A stretch of 7,512 nucleotides of DNA, taken from positions 251,087 to 258,598 of the forward strand of contig NZ_CP100376.1 in the NCBI RefSeq assembly GCF_030515985.1, written 5' to 3'. A program made the position numbers and the translations under genes. Source of the DNA: Corynebacterium accolens (lineage in GTDB: Bacteria > Actinomycetota > Actinomycetes > Mycobacteriales > Mycobacteriaceae). Shown in pieces: positions 1-6,343 of the stretch; positions within the stretch are counted from its first letter, which is position 1, and every line of letters begins with the position of its first letter. The notes beneath the pieces were generated by a model. It searched no databases. It was not told where the DNA came from and worked only from the letters and a program-made list of their open reading frames with translations.

Positions 1-1
1 C

Positions 2-592
2 AATGCGCTGCTGACCACGGTGACTGTCCGCCGCAATGTGAGCTGGAGAATGTTCGGGCTCATCGCGCCCGTGATGATTATCGGTTCTCTGGCGGCCGCG
101 GCGTTGATTAGCAAGATCGATACCGCAGGCCTATTGATAGTGGTGGGTGCAGCGCTTCTTATCGCCTTGGCGGTGGTGACCTACGGCGCTAGGTTCGTCC
201 CGCCGATGGAGGGCAAGGGCCCGGCCATTTCTGCGGGCATTCTTGGCGGATTTACCAATACTTTGGCGGGAGTGGCAGGCCCGGTCATTACCGTCTACGC
301 CCAGGCAGCCAAATGGCCGCAAGCCATGTATACAGCGACCTTGCAGCCGATTTTTGTGGTGGGCGGGCTCTTTTCCGTTATCACCAAGACGGCGCTCGGT
401 GCAGCGACATTTGATGGCTTGCCCTGGATCATTTGGCCCGCAGGCATTGCCGGCATGTTTATCGGCATCTGGCTGGGCACGCGCATCGCGCATGTAGTCT
501 CCAGGAATATCGCGCGCGCACTGTCGCTATCGGTAGCAAGCCTCGGTGCACTCAGTGCACTGATTCGCGGCATCGTCACCTACGGTTCCTAG
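2..592 (+). CDS. TauE/SafE-family sulfite/anion exporter-like membrane protein, C-terminal part (5' end outside window)
   Basis: The reading frame is open to the left edge, so only about the last 196 residues are visible; full-length family members usually have about 240-260. The GTG at 20 lies inside the open frame and need not be the start. The visible part is very hydrophobic, with about five to six membrane segments separated by short loops. It contains the family's glycine-rich second repeat: a G-G-F-T-N segment, then A-G-V-A-G-P leading into V-Y-A-Q, encoded at about 240-305. Family knowledge: these proteins sit in the cytoplasmic membrane and are linked to export of sulfite, sulfoacetate or related organosulfur anions, but substrates are mostly unproven. 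The gene ends with TAG at 590-592 and converges on the amino-acid ABC operon, 28 bases away. The family call is firm; the substrate is unknown. Confidence 0.8.
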   Translation, partial: NALLTTVTVRRNVSWRMFGLIAPVMIIGSLAAAALISKIDTAGLLIVVGAALLIALAVVTYGARFVPPMEGKGPAISAGILGGFTNTLAGVAGPVITVYAQAAKWPQAMYTATLQPIFVVGGLFSVITKTALGAATFDGLPWIIWPAGIAGMFIGIWLGTRIAHVVSRNIARALSLSVASLGALSALIRGIVTYGS

Positions 593-593
593 G

Positions 594-611
594 GCGCGGC
601 CGGCACCGCGC
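594..611. terminator. Possible weak bidirectional hairpin between convergent genes
   Basis: A perfect 6-bp inverted repeat (GCGCGG at 594-599, CCGCGC at 606-611) with a 6-base loop fills the 28-base gap between the convergent exporter and ABC ATPase genes. Its position suits a shared terminator. Neither strand has a T-tract after the stem, so it is not a canonical intrinsic terminator; it may only stabilise 3' ends, or be chance in GC-rich sequence. Confidence 0.3.
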
Positions 612-620
612 GAAGCCCAC

Positions 621-1385
621 CTAAAGCAGGGAGGATAAGAACTCCTTGGTGCGCGGCTGCTGTGGGGTTTCGAGCACTTCAGCCGGGGTACCGGACTCTA
701 GGACTACGCCGCTGTCCATGAAGAAAATTTTATCGGCGACCTCGCGCGCAAAGCCCATCTCATGGGTCACCACGAGCATGGTCATGCCCTGGGCCGCGAG
801 ATCCTTCATCACGCGAAGGACCTCGCCGACGAGCTCGGGATCGAGGGCGGAAGTAGGTTCATCGAAAAGCATGAGCTTGGGGTCCATCGCCACGGCGCGA
901 GCAATGGCCACGCGCTGCTGCTGGCCACCGGACAGCTGGACCGGGTAATTATCGGCCTTCGCCGCAAGTCCCACCTCATCTAATAGCTCCATGGCACGCT
1001 TCCGGGCCTTATCCTCTGGCATCTTCTTAACCTGCATCGGTGCTTCAATGATGTTTTCAATCACCGTGCGGTGGGGGAAGAGGTTAAAAGACTGGAATAC
1101 CATGCCGATATCGGAGCGCTGCTGCGCAGCCTGCTTCTCACTGATTTCGTAGAGGATTCCATTCTTTTCGCGGTAACCAATGAGCTCACCATCGACATAA
1201 AGGCGGCCCGCCGTGGCCTTATCCAGGTGGTTAACGCAGCGCAGGAAGGTCGACTTACCGGAACCGGAAGGACCTAAAAGGCAGGCAACCTCGCCGGGTT
1301 GGACCTCTAAGTCAATACCCTTGAGCACCTCGAATTGCCCGAAGGATTTGTGCACATTCTGGGCGGAAATCATGGGAGTAGTCAT
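621..1385 (-). CDS. Polar amino acid ABC transporter ATP-binding protein (GlnQ/HisP type)
   Basis: This 254-residue protein is the cytoplasmic ATPase that powers amino-acid import by the permease encoded just upstream. All ABC motifs are intact: Walker [10 protein letters not shown] (38-46), Q-loop Gln98, signature LSGGQQQR (151-158), Walker B LMLFDE (171-176), D-loop SALD (179-182) and switch His208. Between strands it has an extra segment (about 68-90) like the one in HisP, the histidine/arginine transporter ATPase, and unlike minimal GlnQ; this leans towards a basic amino acid but does not prove it. The ATG at 1385-1383 overlaps the permease stop as TAATG and is preceded by a strong AGGAGGG ribosome site, so the start is secure. 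It is the last gene of the operon. As I recall, C. glutamicum has a similar transporter next to a membrane-protein gene; I could not check this. Confidence 0.95.
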   Translation of the reverse strand: MTTPMISAQNVHKSFGQFEVLKGIDLEVQPGEVACLLGPSGSGKSTFLRCVNHLDKATAGRLYVDGELIGYREKNGILYEISEKQAAQQRSDIGMVFQSFNLFPHRTVIENIIEAPMQVKKMPEDKARKRAMELLDEVGLAAKADNYPVQLSGGQQQRVAIARAVAMDPKLMLFDEPTSALDPELVGEVLRVMKDLAAQGMTMLVVTHEMGFAREVADKIFFMDSGVVLESGTPAEVLETPQQPRTKEFLSSLL

Positions 1386-2338
1386 TAGTTTTTACCCTCC
1401 TGGATTACGGAGACGTTGCGGGGGATAGTACCTTCGGCATCGGCAAGCGCGGCAAGTTGGCGCCCGGTGAGCTCGCGGGTGGCGCCGCGCTCAAAGTGGC
1501 GCTCGAGGAAATACTGGCCCACCATGAGCAGGGAAGTAATGACCAAGTACCACGAGGCGGCGACCATCAAGAGCGGAATGGGCTGGAAGAGGGCTGCGGA
1601 AATGTCCGTGGCGCGGCCGAAGATCTCGTGGGTATAGGGGATGGCCACCACCAGTGACGAGGTCTTGAGCAGGGAAATGAACTCATTGCCTGTCGGCGGG
1701 ATGATGATGCGCATCGCCTGCGGCAATACGGTGCGCCGCATGGTCATCCACCAAGACATGCCGAGGGCCTTGGAGGCTTCCTTTTGTCCTTCCGGCACCG
1801 AGGAAATGCCCGAGCGCACGATTTCGGCCATATAGGCGGCCTCATTGAGTCCCAAGCCCATGACCGCCAAGAAGAAGGCATTGGTCAACACGCTTTGCAG
1901 GGAAACCTCTGCAAAGCCCAAGTTGATGGACTGGTAAATCGCGGAGAGCAAGCCCCAGAAAACCAGCTGGACATAAATCGGGGTGCCGCGAAAAATCCAC
2001 AAGAAGATCCAGGAAATGGCACGCAGGATGGGATTGGGCGACATGCGCATCACGGCGAGGATGGCGCCGCCTACCACGCCAATGATCATGGACAAGATGG
2101 TGATCGCAATCGTATGCAGGGAGGCGATGGCGATGCGCCGGTCAAAGAGATACTGGAAGTACGTATCCCACCCAAAGGCCTCGTTGCGCGCGGAGGCTAT
2201 GACAAACCACAGGCCGAGGATCAACAGTACAGCGGCAAAAATCCACCGCCAGGGGTGGCGCAGAGGCCGGGCTTCAACCTTGGCGGGTGCCTCCTGCTGT
2301 GCCGTAGGGCCGGCTGTGTCTTTGTGCTCGTTAACCAT
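1385..2338 (-). CDS. Polar amino acid ABC transporter permease (HisM/GlnP type)
   Basis: Integral membrane subunit of the importer, 317 residues from the chosen start. A charged, Ala/Pro-rich cytoplasmic tail (about 1-30) precedes a first membrane segment at about 35-50. Then comes the HisM/GlnP-type core of about five segments, beginning near residue 70 with the [16 protein letters not shown] stretch. The ABC-contacting EAA loop is clear: EAS at 187-189, G193 and the closing LPQA near 205-208. The [10 protein letters not shown] motif (about 116-125) is typical of polar amino-acid permeases. An upstream in-frame ATG at 2353 would add five residues (MKGPS). I prefer the ATG at 2338 because GAAAGG lies 7 bases before it, while 2353 has no good ribosome site. 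From 2338 the gene overlaps the binding-protein stop by 8 bases. No separate second permease gene is present, so the channel is probably a homodimer. The Leu/Ala-rich C-terminal tail after about 285 is longer than in many relatives. Confidence 0.93.
   Translation of the reverse strand: MVNEHKDTAGPTAQQEAPAKVEARPLRHPWRWIFAAVLLILGLWFVIASARNEAFGWDTYFQYLFDRRIAIASLHTIAITILSMIIGVVGGAILAVMRMSPNPILRAISWIFLWIFRGTPIYVQLVFWGLLSAIYQSINLGFAEVSLQSVLTNAFFLAVMGLGLNEAAYMAEIVRSGISSVPEGQKEASKALGMSWWMTMRRTVLPQAMRIIIPPTGNEFISLLKTSSLVVAIPYTHEIFGRATDISAALFQPIPLLMVAASWYLVITSLLMVGQYFLERHFERGATRELTGRQLAALADAEGTIPRNVSVIQEGKN
1395..1401 (-). promoter_or_regulatory. Ribosome binding site of the ABC ATPase gene
   Basis: AGGAGGG on the minus strand lies 9 bases before the ATG at 1385-1383, inside the last codons of the permease gene. 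It is a near-perfect Shine-Dalgarno match. With the TAATG stop/start overlap it fixes the ATPase start and implies coupled translation with the permease. Confidence 0.75.
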
Positions 2339-3218
2339 TGATGGGCCTTTCATTAATCATCGCCTGGTCTACTAATCCATCCTCAATTCCCCAGCGGGCC
2401 AAGATCTCCGCGTACTCACCGGTATCGATAAGATGCTGGAGGGCTGCAGCCGAGGCCTTGCCCAAGTCCGAGTCCTTCGGAACCGCGAAGCCATAAGGAG
2501 AGGCCTGGAACATATCGCCCACTGCGCGCATCTTTCCCTCGGAGCGATTGACCGCCCAAGCCGTTACCGGCGAGTCTGCGGATAGGGCATCGGCGCGGCC
2601 CATCAGGACGGCGAGCGCGGCGTTATCCCCAGTGTCATAGGACAAGACGGTGAGATCGCCGTCGCAGGCCTCTTGCTTGGGGCGTACATCGTCGGTCTCG
2701 GACACGGTGGTGCGCTGCACGGCGACGGTCAAACCGCAAGGGTTTTGGGGATCGACCATATTGGGGCCATCGACAAGCTCTGCCCACTGGATGCCCGCAT
2801 AGAGGTGATCCACGAAGTCGAACTCATCGCGGCGATCGGCCGTATCCGTAAACCCGGAGGCTCCCATGTCTATCTGGCCGGACTGTACCGCCGGCAGGAT
2901 CATGGAGAAGTCTTGCTCCAGGGCCTGGAATTTCAGACCCAGCACCCCGGCTACGGCGCGGGCAAGGTCGAGCTCTACGCCCTGCAGATCTCCGTGGGAG
3001 TCCTTGAGCTGAAACGGGGCATAGGGCGGGTTCGTTCCCGCCGTCAGCACGCCGTCATCGTCGTGGTACATCGCGGCGATCTCGGGAACCTCGCTGGTCT
3101 GTGGTTCCTCCCAGCCCTCTGGAGTCGAATCCTCCTCGTTGACCACGCACGCGCTCAAGGGGAGTACGCACGCCATAACGACAGCCGTGAGTGGTCGATG
3201 ATTAATCGCCCAGGGCAT
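2331..3218 (-). CDS. Amino acid ABC transporter substrate-binding lipoprotein (SBP_bac_3 family)
   Basis: Extracytoplasmic, membrane-anchored receptor that captures the amino acid and delivers it to the permease; 295 residues. The N-terminus is a lipoprotein signal peptide: a short basic start, a hydrophobic core at about 10-21, and the lipobox LSAC with the lipidated Cys at 24. The bilobed family-3 binding fold follows: GTNPPYAPF (61-69), V-E-L-D-L (81-85), and the T-x-x-R ligand motif with Arg129, which normally binds the substrate carboxylate. Cys161 and Cys185 flank the hinge segment VAVQ-RTT and could form a disulfide. The frame stays open upstream to 3596, but that part reads as antisense of the neighbour and has no signal peptide. 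The ATG at 3218, overlapping the upstream stop as TAATG, is therefore the start. AAAGGA lies 13 bases ahead, slightly far. The substrate cannot be read from sequence. Confidence 0.93.
   Translation of the reverse strand: MPWAINHRPLTAVVMACVLPLSACVVNEEDSTPEGWEEPQTSEVPEIAAMYHDDDGVLTAGTNPPYAPFQLKDSHGDLQGVELDLARAVAGVLGLKFQALEQDFSMILPAVQSGQIDMGASGFTDTADRRDEFDFVDHLYAGIQWAELVDGPNMVDPQNPCGLTVAVQRTTVSETDDVRPKQEACDGDLTVLSYDTGDNAALAVLMGRADALSADSPVTAWAVNRSEGKMRAVGDMFQASPYGFAVPKDSDLGKASAAALQHLIDTGEYAEILARWGIEDGLVDQAMINERPING
2346..2351 (-). promoter_or_regulatory. Ribosome binding site that decides the permease start
   Basis: GAAAGG on the minus strand lies 7 bases before the ATG at 2338-2336 and is complementary to the 16S rRNA 3' tail (part of AGAAAGGAGG). 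It overlaps the alternative upstream ATG at 2353, which has no comparable site. This favours the shorter 317-residue permease. Confidence 0.55.
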
Positions 3219-4054
3219 TAATATTCCGCCGTCCTTTCCCCAATGGCACGCGCGTTCCTGCGGTCTACGTAGATGAAGACGGACACGATAATGGCACCGA
3301 GGATGAAGTATCCGATGATGGCGCCCGAAGAGGCATCCTGGTCTGCACCCCACGGCCACAAGGCGCGCAGGGAGCCCAGCATGAAGCCCGCCATCGCGGC
3401 CAAGGTGGGGGCGCGGTGGCTGCTGAGCAAATAGTTGAGCAACTTGATGAAGGCGGCGAGTCCGCACAGGGCGCCTAATGCAAAAACACCCATGGTGCCC
3501 AACTCGCGGTCTGATACCGCGCCGATGATCGGCTGGTACAGCCCCATAGTTAGCAAAATGAGCGAACCGGAAATGCCCGGCAGGATTAGCGCGCATACAG
3601 CAATCGCTGCCGCAAAGAAGACCACGATGAGGCTCGGGTCATTCTGCGGCTCGGAGGTAAAGCCCGTGACGATGAAAATTACGACCGCAGCAGCGATAAA
3701 CGCGATGATGGAGGAGGGGGCGGTGCGCTCAGCCTTGGACAACATGGATAGCGGAACGATGATGGAGATGACCACCATGCCTAAAAAGAGTGCGCTGGAG
3801 GCAGAGACGTTGTTGTCGACGAAGTTGGATAGGAGCGTGGAAAAGCCAAAGACGGCGATCAGCATGCCGACGGCGACAGAGCCCAGAAAGGACCACTCGA
3901 CCTTTTTAAAGTTGCCGGAAATGAGGTCATTGGCATTGCGGACGGCGCGCTCATAAATCCCCACGATGAGGGCGACGGTTCCGCCGGAGATGCCGGGAAC
4001 CAGCTCGGCCATACCGATGAGGGCGCCACGAATGGCGTTCAAAATATAGTGCAT
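3218..4054 (-). CDS. popT: DUF368 family membrane protein, PopT-type undecaprenyl-phosphate translocase
   Basis: A 278-residue polytopic membrane protein of the DUF368 family. Family knowledge: members named PopT move undecaprenyl phosphate, the lipid carrier of cell-wall precursors, back across the cytoplasmic membrane for reuse; the assignment here is by family only. Two related halves are visible, each with a helix-breaking proline/glycine motif: PGISGGT at 20-26 and LPGISGS at 158-164, as expected for an inverted-repeat transporter. Another recognisable motif is H-R-A-P-T then G-F-M-L-G-S-L-R-A-L-W-P-W (about 213-235). About eight membrane segments span the rest. The ATG at 4054-4052 has AGGTAG 11 bases upstream. 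The stop overlaps the binding-protein start (TAATG), so it is the first gene of the operon and is translationally coupled to the transporter. Length and motifs appear intact. Confidence 0.88.
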   Translation of the reverse strand: MHYILNAIRGALIGMAELVPGISGGTVALIVGIYERAVRNANDLISGNFKKVEWSFLGSVAVGMLIAVFGFSTLLSNFVDNNVSASSALFLGMVVISIIVPLSMLSKAERTAPSSIIAFIAAAVVIFIVTGFTSEPQNDPSLIVVFFAAAIAVCALILPGISGSLILLTMGLYQPIIGAVSDRELGTMGVFALGALCGLAAFIKLLNYLLSSHRAPTLAAMAGFMLGSLRALWPWGADQDASSGAIIGYFILGAIIVSVFIYVDRRNARAIGERTAEY

Positions 4055-4359
4055 AAATTAAAAATCTACCTGGGTATAAGACATGACTGCGGTTGACGGG
4101 CCACTCGGGGTGCCAAAAACTCGTGGCTCAAGACCGAACGGCGTGGTGCACCATCGCCCGCGGTGGTTTAAGTCTGCATATCTTTCATTACTTTAACGGT
4201 TATCTACCTTATATGAGATGGGCTTGTGCTTAAAGTCTCGAGGGAAGAACGTGTTATTTTGCAACGGCTATGCTTCTCGAGCGTTGTGTAAATATGCAAT
4301 TCGCGGAAGGATATACGCACAATCGAGGCAGCAGCAAGATAAACAAGGTGGCATGACGA
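4055..4359. other. Gene-free upstream region of the popT-ABC operon
   Basis: About 305 bases with no convincing gene. The operon promoter must lie here on the minus strand. The best -10-like hexamer close to the start is TATACC (4078-4073), but no matching -35 was seen, so no promoter is called. A perfect 10-bp palindrome TGGTGCACCA at 4144-4153 could be a small operator. An AT-rich stretch at about 4178-4216 could hold a more distant promoter. The heptamer TCTCGAG occurs twice (near 4236 and 4275). A 62-codon + strand frame at 4218-4406 runs into the tRNA terminator and is not believed to be a gene. Confidence 0.45.
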
Positions 4360-4404
4360 AACCCCGCTTCCTCCGTGGATATTTATCCGGAAGGAAGCGG
4401 GGTT
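4360..4404 (-). terminator. Intrinsic terminator downstream of the tRNA remnant
   Basis: Two perfectly complementary 13-base arms (AACCCCGCTTCCT at 4360-4372 and its complement at 4392-4404) enclose a 19-base loop. Read on the minus strand, the stem ends in GCGGGGTTTCGT, giving a short T-run, and it lies 6 bases after the tRNA 3' end. The T-run is short. There is no T-run in the + direction. Confidence 0.65.
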
Positions 4405-4410
4405 GAAATG

Positions 4411-4440
4411 TGCCTCTGGTGAGACTCGAACTCACACCAA
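4411..4440 (-). pseudogene. 3' remnant of a tRNA gene (T-arm and 3' acceptor strand), probable integration scar
   Basis: On the minus strand a perfect T-arm is present: 5-bp stem GTGAG/CTCAC around the loop TTCGAGT (4435-4419). Seven acceptor bases CAGAGGC and a discriminator A follow, ending at 4411; CCA is not encoded. The partner acceptor strand GCCTCTG, the D-arm and the anticodon arm are absent: upstream DNA beyond about 4440 is unrelated and AT-rich. The isotype cannot be read because the anticodon is missing. An intact-looking 3' end with its own terminator but no 5' half is what remains at one end of an element integrated into a tRNA gene. The matching attachment site must lie outside the window. 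Confidence 0.75.
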
Positions 4441-4597
4441 CTAACGTAATGTAAGGGTCTGACCAGGGAGTAATTTATGTTGCCACGTTTTGCGACAACG
4501 ATTTGACAACGCCAATACCCAAAAATCTCACAAAACCAATACTGATAAAAACATCCAAAGTTAGAAAGGAACCCCATTGCGGCAAAAAGTAGCAAAA
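4441..4597. other. AT-rich non-coding DNA between the tRNA scar and the first IS, possible attachment-arm region
   Basis: About 157 bases, clearly AT-richer than the chromosome to the left, with no supportable gene. It contains short GACAAC repeats (near 4495 and 4506) and an imperfect inverted repeat around 4479-4499 (GTTGCCACG...GCGACAAC). Such repeats could be integrase arm sites beside an attachment core, but nothing proves it. It is the only foreign-looking DNA between the scar and the IS elements. Confidence 0.35.
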
Positions 4598-4669
4598 GGA
4601 CCTGACCCCTGTTAGGTAGACACCTGATATCCAGCCCGGTTGGGTTGGGAAGAAAGGTAATCTACCACC

Positions 4670-4969
4670 ATGCCTAGGTATTCCTAACACTTCAAACGTG
4701 ATGCTGTGGCCCTCTGCGAAAATAATGAGGACCTCTCACTTCACGTGGCTTCAGCAGAGCTAGGAGTCAATCGTTCCTCACTTTATTCTTGGATCAAGCA
4801 GTACGGCACCGGCAAACGTGCCCGCACGAAGACCCTGCGCGATGAAGCTCAAGTGATGACTGATTCAGAGCGGACCTGTCAGTTAGAAAGAGAGAACGCG
4901 AAGCTGCGCGAAGAACGCGACATCCTGCGCAAGGCCGCGAAGTATTTTGCCAAAGAGACACGCTGGTAA
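4670..4969 (+). pseudogene. IS3-family transposase orfA, nonsense mutation at codon 6
   Basis: OrfA supplies the DNA-binding and dimerisation part of the transposase. From the ATG at 4670 the frame reads MPRYS, then TAA at 4685-4687, then H-F-K-R-D-A-V and on to the stop at 4967-4969. The family pattern at this point is Y-x-x-x-F-K-R-D-A-V, so the TAA replaces one ordinary codon (a C-to-T change from CAA is the simplest guess). The remainder is intact: a helix-turn-helix around A-S-A-E-L-G-V-N-R-S-S-L-Y-S-W, and a C-terminal leucine-zipper-like coiled coil (L-E-R-E-N-A-K-L-R-E-E). A GTG at 4706 could in principle restart translation but would lose part of the first helix. The length from 4670 (99 sense or stop codons plus the terminator) is normal for orfA. 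Confidence 0.8.
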
Positions 4970-5863
4970 TCCGCTTCCAGTTTGTCTATGACCACCGAAC
5001 CGAGTACTCGGCTCACACGGATGTGCCACGTGTTAAAGCTCAATCGATCCTCATTCTACAAATGGCTCAACACCCGCGAAAATCGCAGGTTAAAGACGTG
5101 TTCCGATGCTCTTATTGGCGCAAGAATCAAGACCATCTTCGATGATGAGCACGGGCTTTATGGTGCTAAACGCATCGCTGCAAGCCTCAACAACGATTCG
5201 GGCATTCGCCCAATCAATCACAAGAAGGTCGCACGCATCATGAAATCCATGGGGCTTAAAGGCTTTTCGAAACAGCGTCGATGCATCACCACTCGGCGTA
5301 AGCCTGGCGACCGAGCCATGCCAGATTTAGTAGGCCGCAAATTCACTGCGGACAGGCCCAACCACGTGTACGTAGGCGACATTACGTACCTGCCGTGTAA
5401 GGGCGGCAAGAATATGTACCTGGCCACAGTCATCGACGCCTACTCGCGCAAGCTCGTTGGCCATGCACTCGCGGATCGCATGCGGGTATCGCTGGTTATC
5501 GAAGCTTTGTCTCATGCTAGAAAGGTCCGCGGAAGCCTTACAGGGGCAATTTTCCATTCCGATTACGGCAGTGTTTACACATCGCAGGCATTTAGGGACC
5601 ACTGCGCCCAGCTTGGTGTGCGCCAATCCATGGGAGCGGTGGGTACAAGTACCGATAACGCCCTAGCAGAATCGTTTAACGCCGCTTTCAAGCGTGAAGT
5701 CCTGCGTGATTGGAAAGTCTTCGAAAGTCCAATCAGCTGCCGCCAGGAAGTCTTCCGGTGGTGCATACGCTACAACACGCGCAGACGACACTCCTGGTGC
5801 AACTTTCAAGCCCCCGATGACTTCGAAGCACTTAATTCAGCTACATTGAGCCTAGTAGCATAG
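4966..5863 (+). pseudogene. IS3-family transposase orfB (DDE integrase), frameshifted near its N-terminus
   Basis: OrfB carries the rve/DDE catalytic domain. Its N-terminus is visible in the -1 frame overlapping the end of orfA as R-F-Q-F-V-Y-D-H-R-T-E-Y-S (about 4972-5010). The rest, T-R-M-C-H-V-L-K-L-N-R-S-S-F-Y-K-W and on, lies in another frame from about 5015. One extra base around 5011-5014 would explain the break. The downstream frame is open to TAG at 5861-5863. In the open frame starting at 4982 the catalytic residues are Asp133 (GDITY), Asp194 (HSDYG) and Glu230 (DNALAESF), with the usual 35 residues between the last two. HSDYGSVYTS departs from the common HSDRGSQYTS, and the region after R-R-R-H-S is atypical. 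The triad survives, but without the repaired frame no normal OrfAB protein is made. Confidence 0.8.
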
Positions 5864-5899
5864 CTACCCTCCGACGTGTCTACTTTCCGGGGGTGTTCC

Positions 5900-6032
5900 T
5901 ATGTAGTTTGTCAATCTCGCGGGTGGGGTGGACGGGGGCGGATCCCTAACTCGGGATTTTTAGGTGTGTTGTTTTGCGCGCGACTGGTAGCCGACTGGGA
6001 TTTTTCCAGGCGGCTTGTTTCACTGTTAGGGG
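5900..6032. other. Non-coding stretch between the IS3 copy and the IS110 fragment, probably the IS110 3' flank
   Basis: About 130 bases without a gene. It follows the stop codon of the IS110-type fragment on the minus strand, so part of it is likely that element's right end. A short inverted repeat ATCCC/GGGAT (5942-5957) is followed on the + strand by TTTTA, and GACTGG occurs twice (near 5981 and 5993). A 78-codon + strand frame at 5876-6112 runs antisense through the transposase fragment and is rejected. Confidence 0.35.
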
Positions 6033-6275
6033 TTAAGCTGCTGCGGCTTCTTTTGCGGGGGCGGGGTCGTGGTAATACTCGTAGTTGCGCATCATGGCGT
6101 AAAGGACGTTGAGTCGTCTGCGGGCGAGTGCTACTACTGCGGCGTTGTGTCTTTTGCCTTCATTGCGCTTTCGTTCATAGAATTGGCGTGAACGCTCGTG
6201 GAATCTGATGGATGCAAAAGATGATTGTCATAGGGCGTTCTTTAGTTTTTTGTTGTCGGCTCTATTTAGAGACGG
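6033..6275 (-). pseudogene. IS110-family transposase, C-terminal fragment with an in-frame stop
   Basis: Reading the minus strand from 6275 gives P-S-L-N-R-A-D-N-K-K-L-K-N-A-L, then TGA at 6230-6228. It continues Q-S-S-F-A-S-I-R-F and the diagnostic segment F-Y-E-R-K-R-N-E-G-K-R-H-N-A-A-V-V-A-L-A-R-R-R, then L-N-V-L-Y-A-M-M-R-N-Y-E-Y-Y, ending at TAA 6035-6033. The K-R-x-E-G-K-x-H ... A-L-A-R-R-R pattern is typical of the Transposase_20 C-terminal domain of IS110-family enzymes. Only about 80 of the usual 350-400 residues remain; the N-terminal DEDD domain is absent. The fragment stops at the left end of the second IS3 copy, and its missing part does not reappear beyond that copy's right end, so DNA has been lost. 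It is non-functional. Confidence 0.75.
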
Positions 6276-6343
6276 ACCTGACCCCCAGATGGTGGACACC
6301 TTGAAACCAGCATCTCGCTGGGGAAGTGAGGTACCTTTCCACC

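Larger units (their letters stand above)
4598..5899 (+). mobile_element. IS3-family insertion sequence, complete length but inactivated
   Basis: An element of about 1.3 kb with the two-gene IS3 layout: orfA, then orfB in the -1 frame. The imperfect terminal repeats pair TGACCCCTGTTAGGTAGACAC (4603-4622 and on) with the inverted sequence at 5876-5896. About 15 of 21 positions match, including GTAGACAC without a gap. Outside these, GGACC on the left and GTGTTCC on the right may also belong to the element, because the second IS has the same sequences at the same places. The outer limits are therefore uncertain by about 5 bases. No convincing target duplication was seen. A stop codon in orfA and a frameshift in orfB make autonomous movement unlikely. 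Confidence 0.8.

Noticed and set aside
1784..2375. Long + strand frames antisense to the permease (185 and 130 codons)
   Set aside because: These are shadows of the high-GC permease gene; the permease motifs on the minus strand are unambiguous.
3219..3596. Upstream in-frame extension of the binding protein by 126 residues
   Set aside because: It is antisense-frame sequence within the DUF368 gene, rich in Arg, His and Pro, and would bury the lipoprotein signal peptide. The ATG at 3218 with TAATG coupling is the sensible start.
4218..4406. 62-codon + strand reading frame
   Set aside because: It has no recognisable family and no good ribosome site, and its 3' half is the tRNA terminator hairpin.
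4454..4465. GGGTCTGACCAG, resembling the IS3 end GGACCTGACCCC
   Set aside because: It matches only in part, has no following GACACC motif and no associated transposase fragment.
4383..4690. Two minus-strand frames (70 and 71 codons) over the tRNA scar and IS left end
   Set aside because: They cross the tRNA remnant, AT-rich DNA and the IS terminal repeat, with no protein-like composition.
5876..6112. 78-codon + strand reading frame
   Set aside because: It begins in the IS terminal repeat and runs antisense to the IS110 transposase fragment, which gives clear family matches on the other strand.
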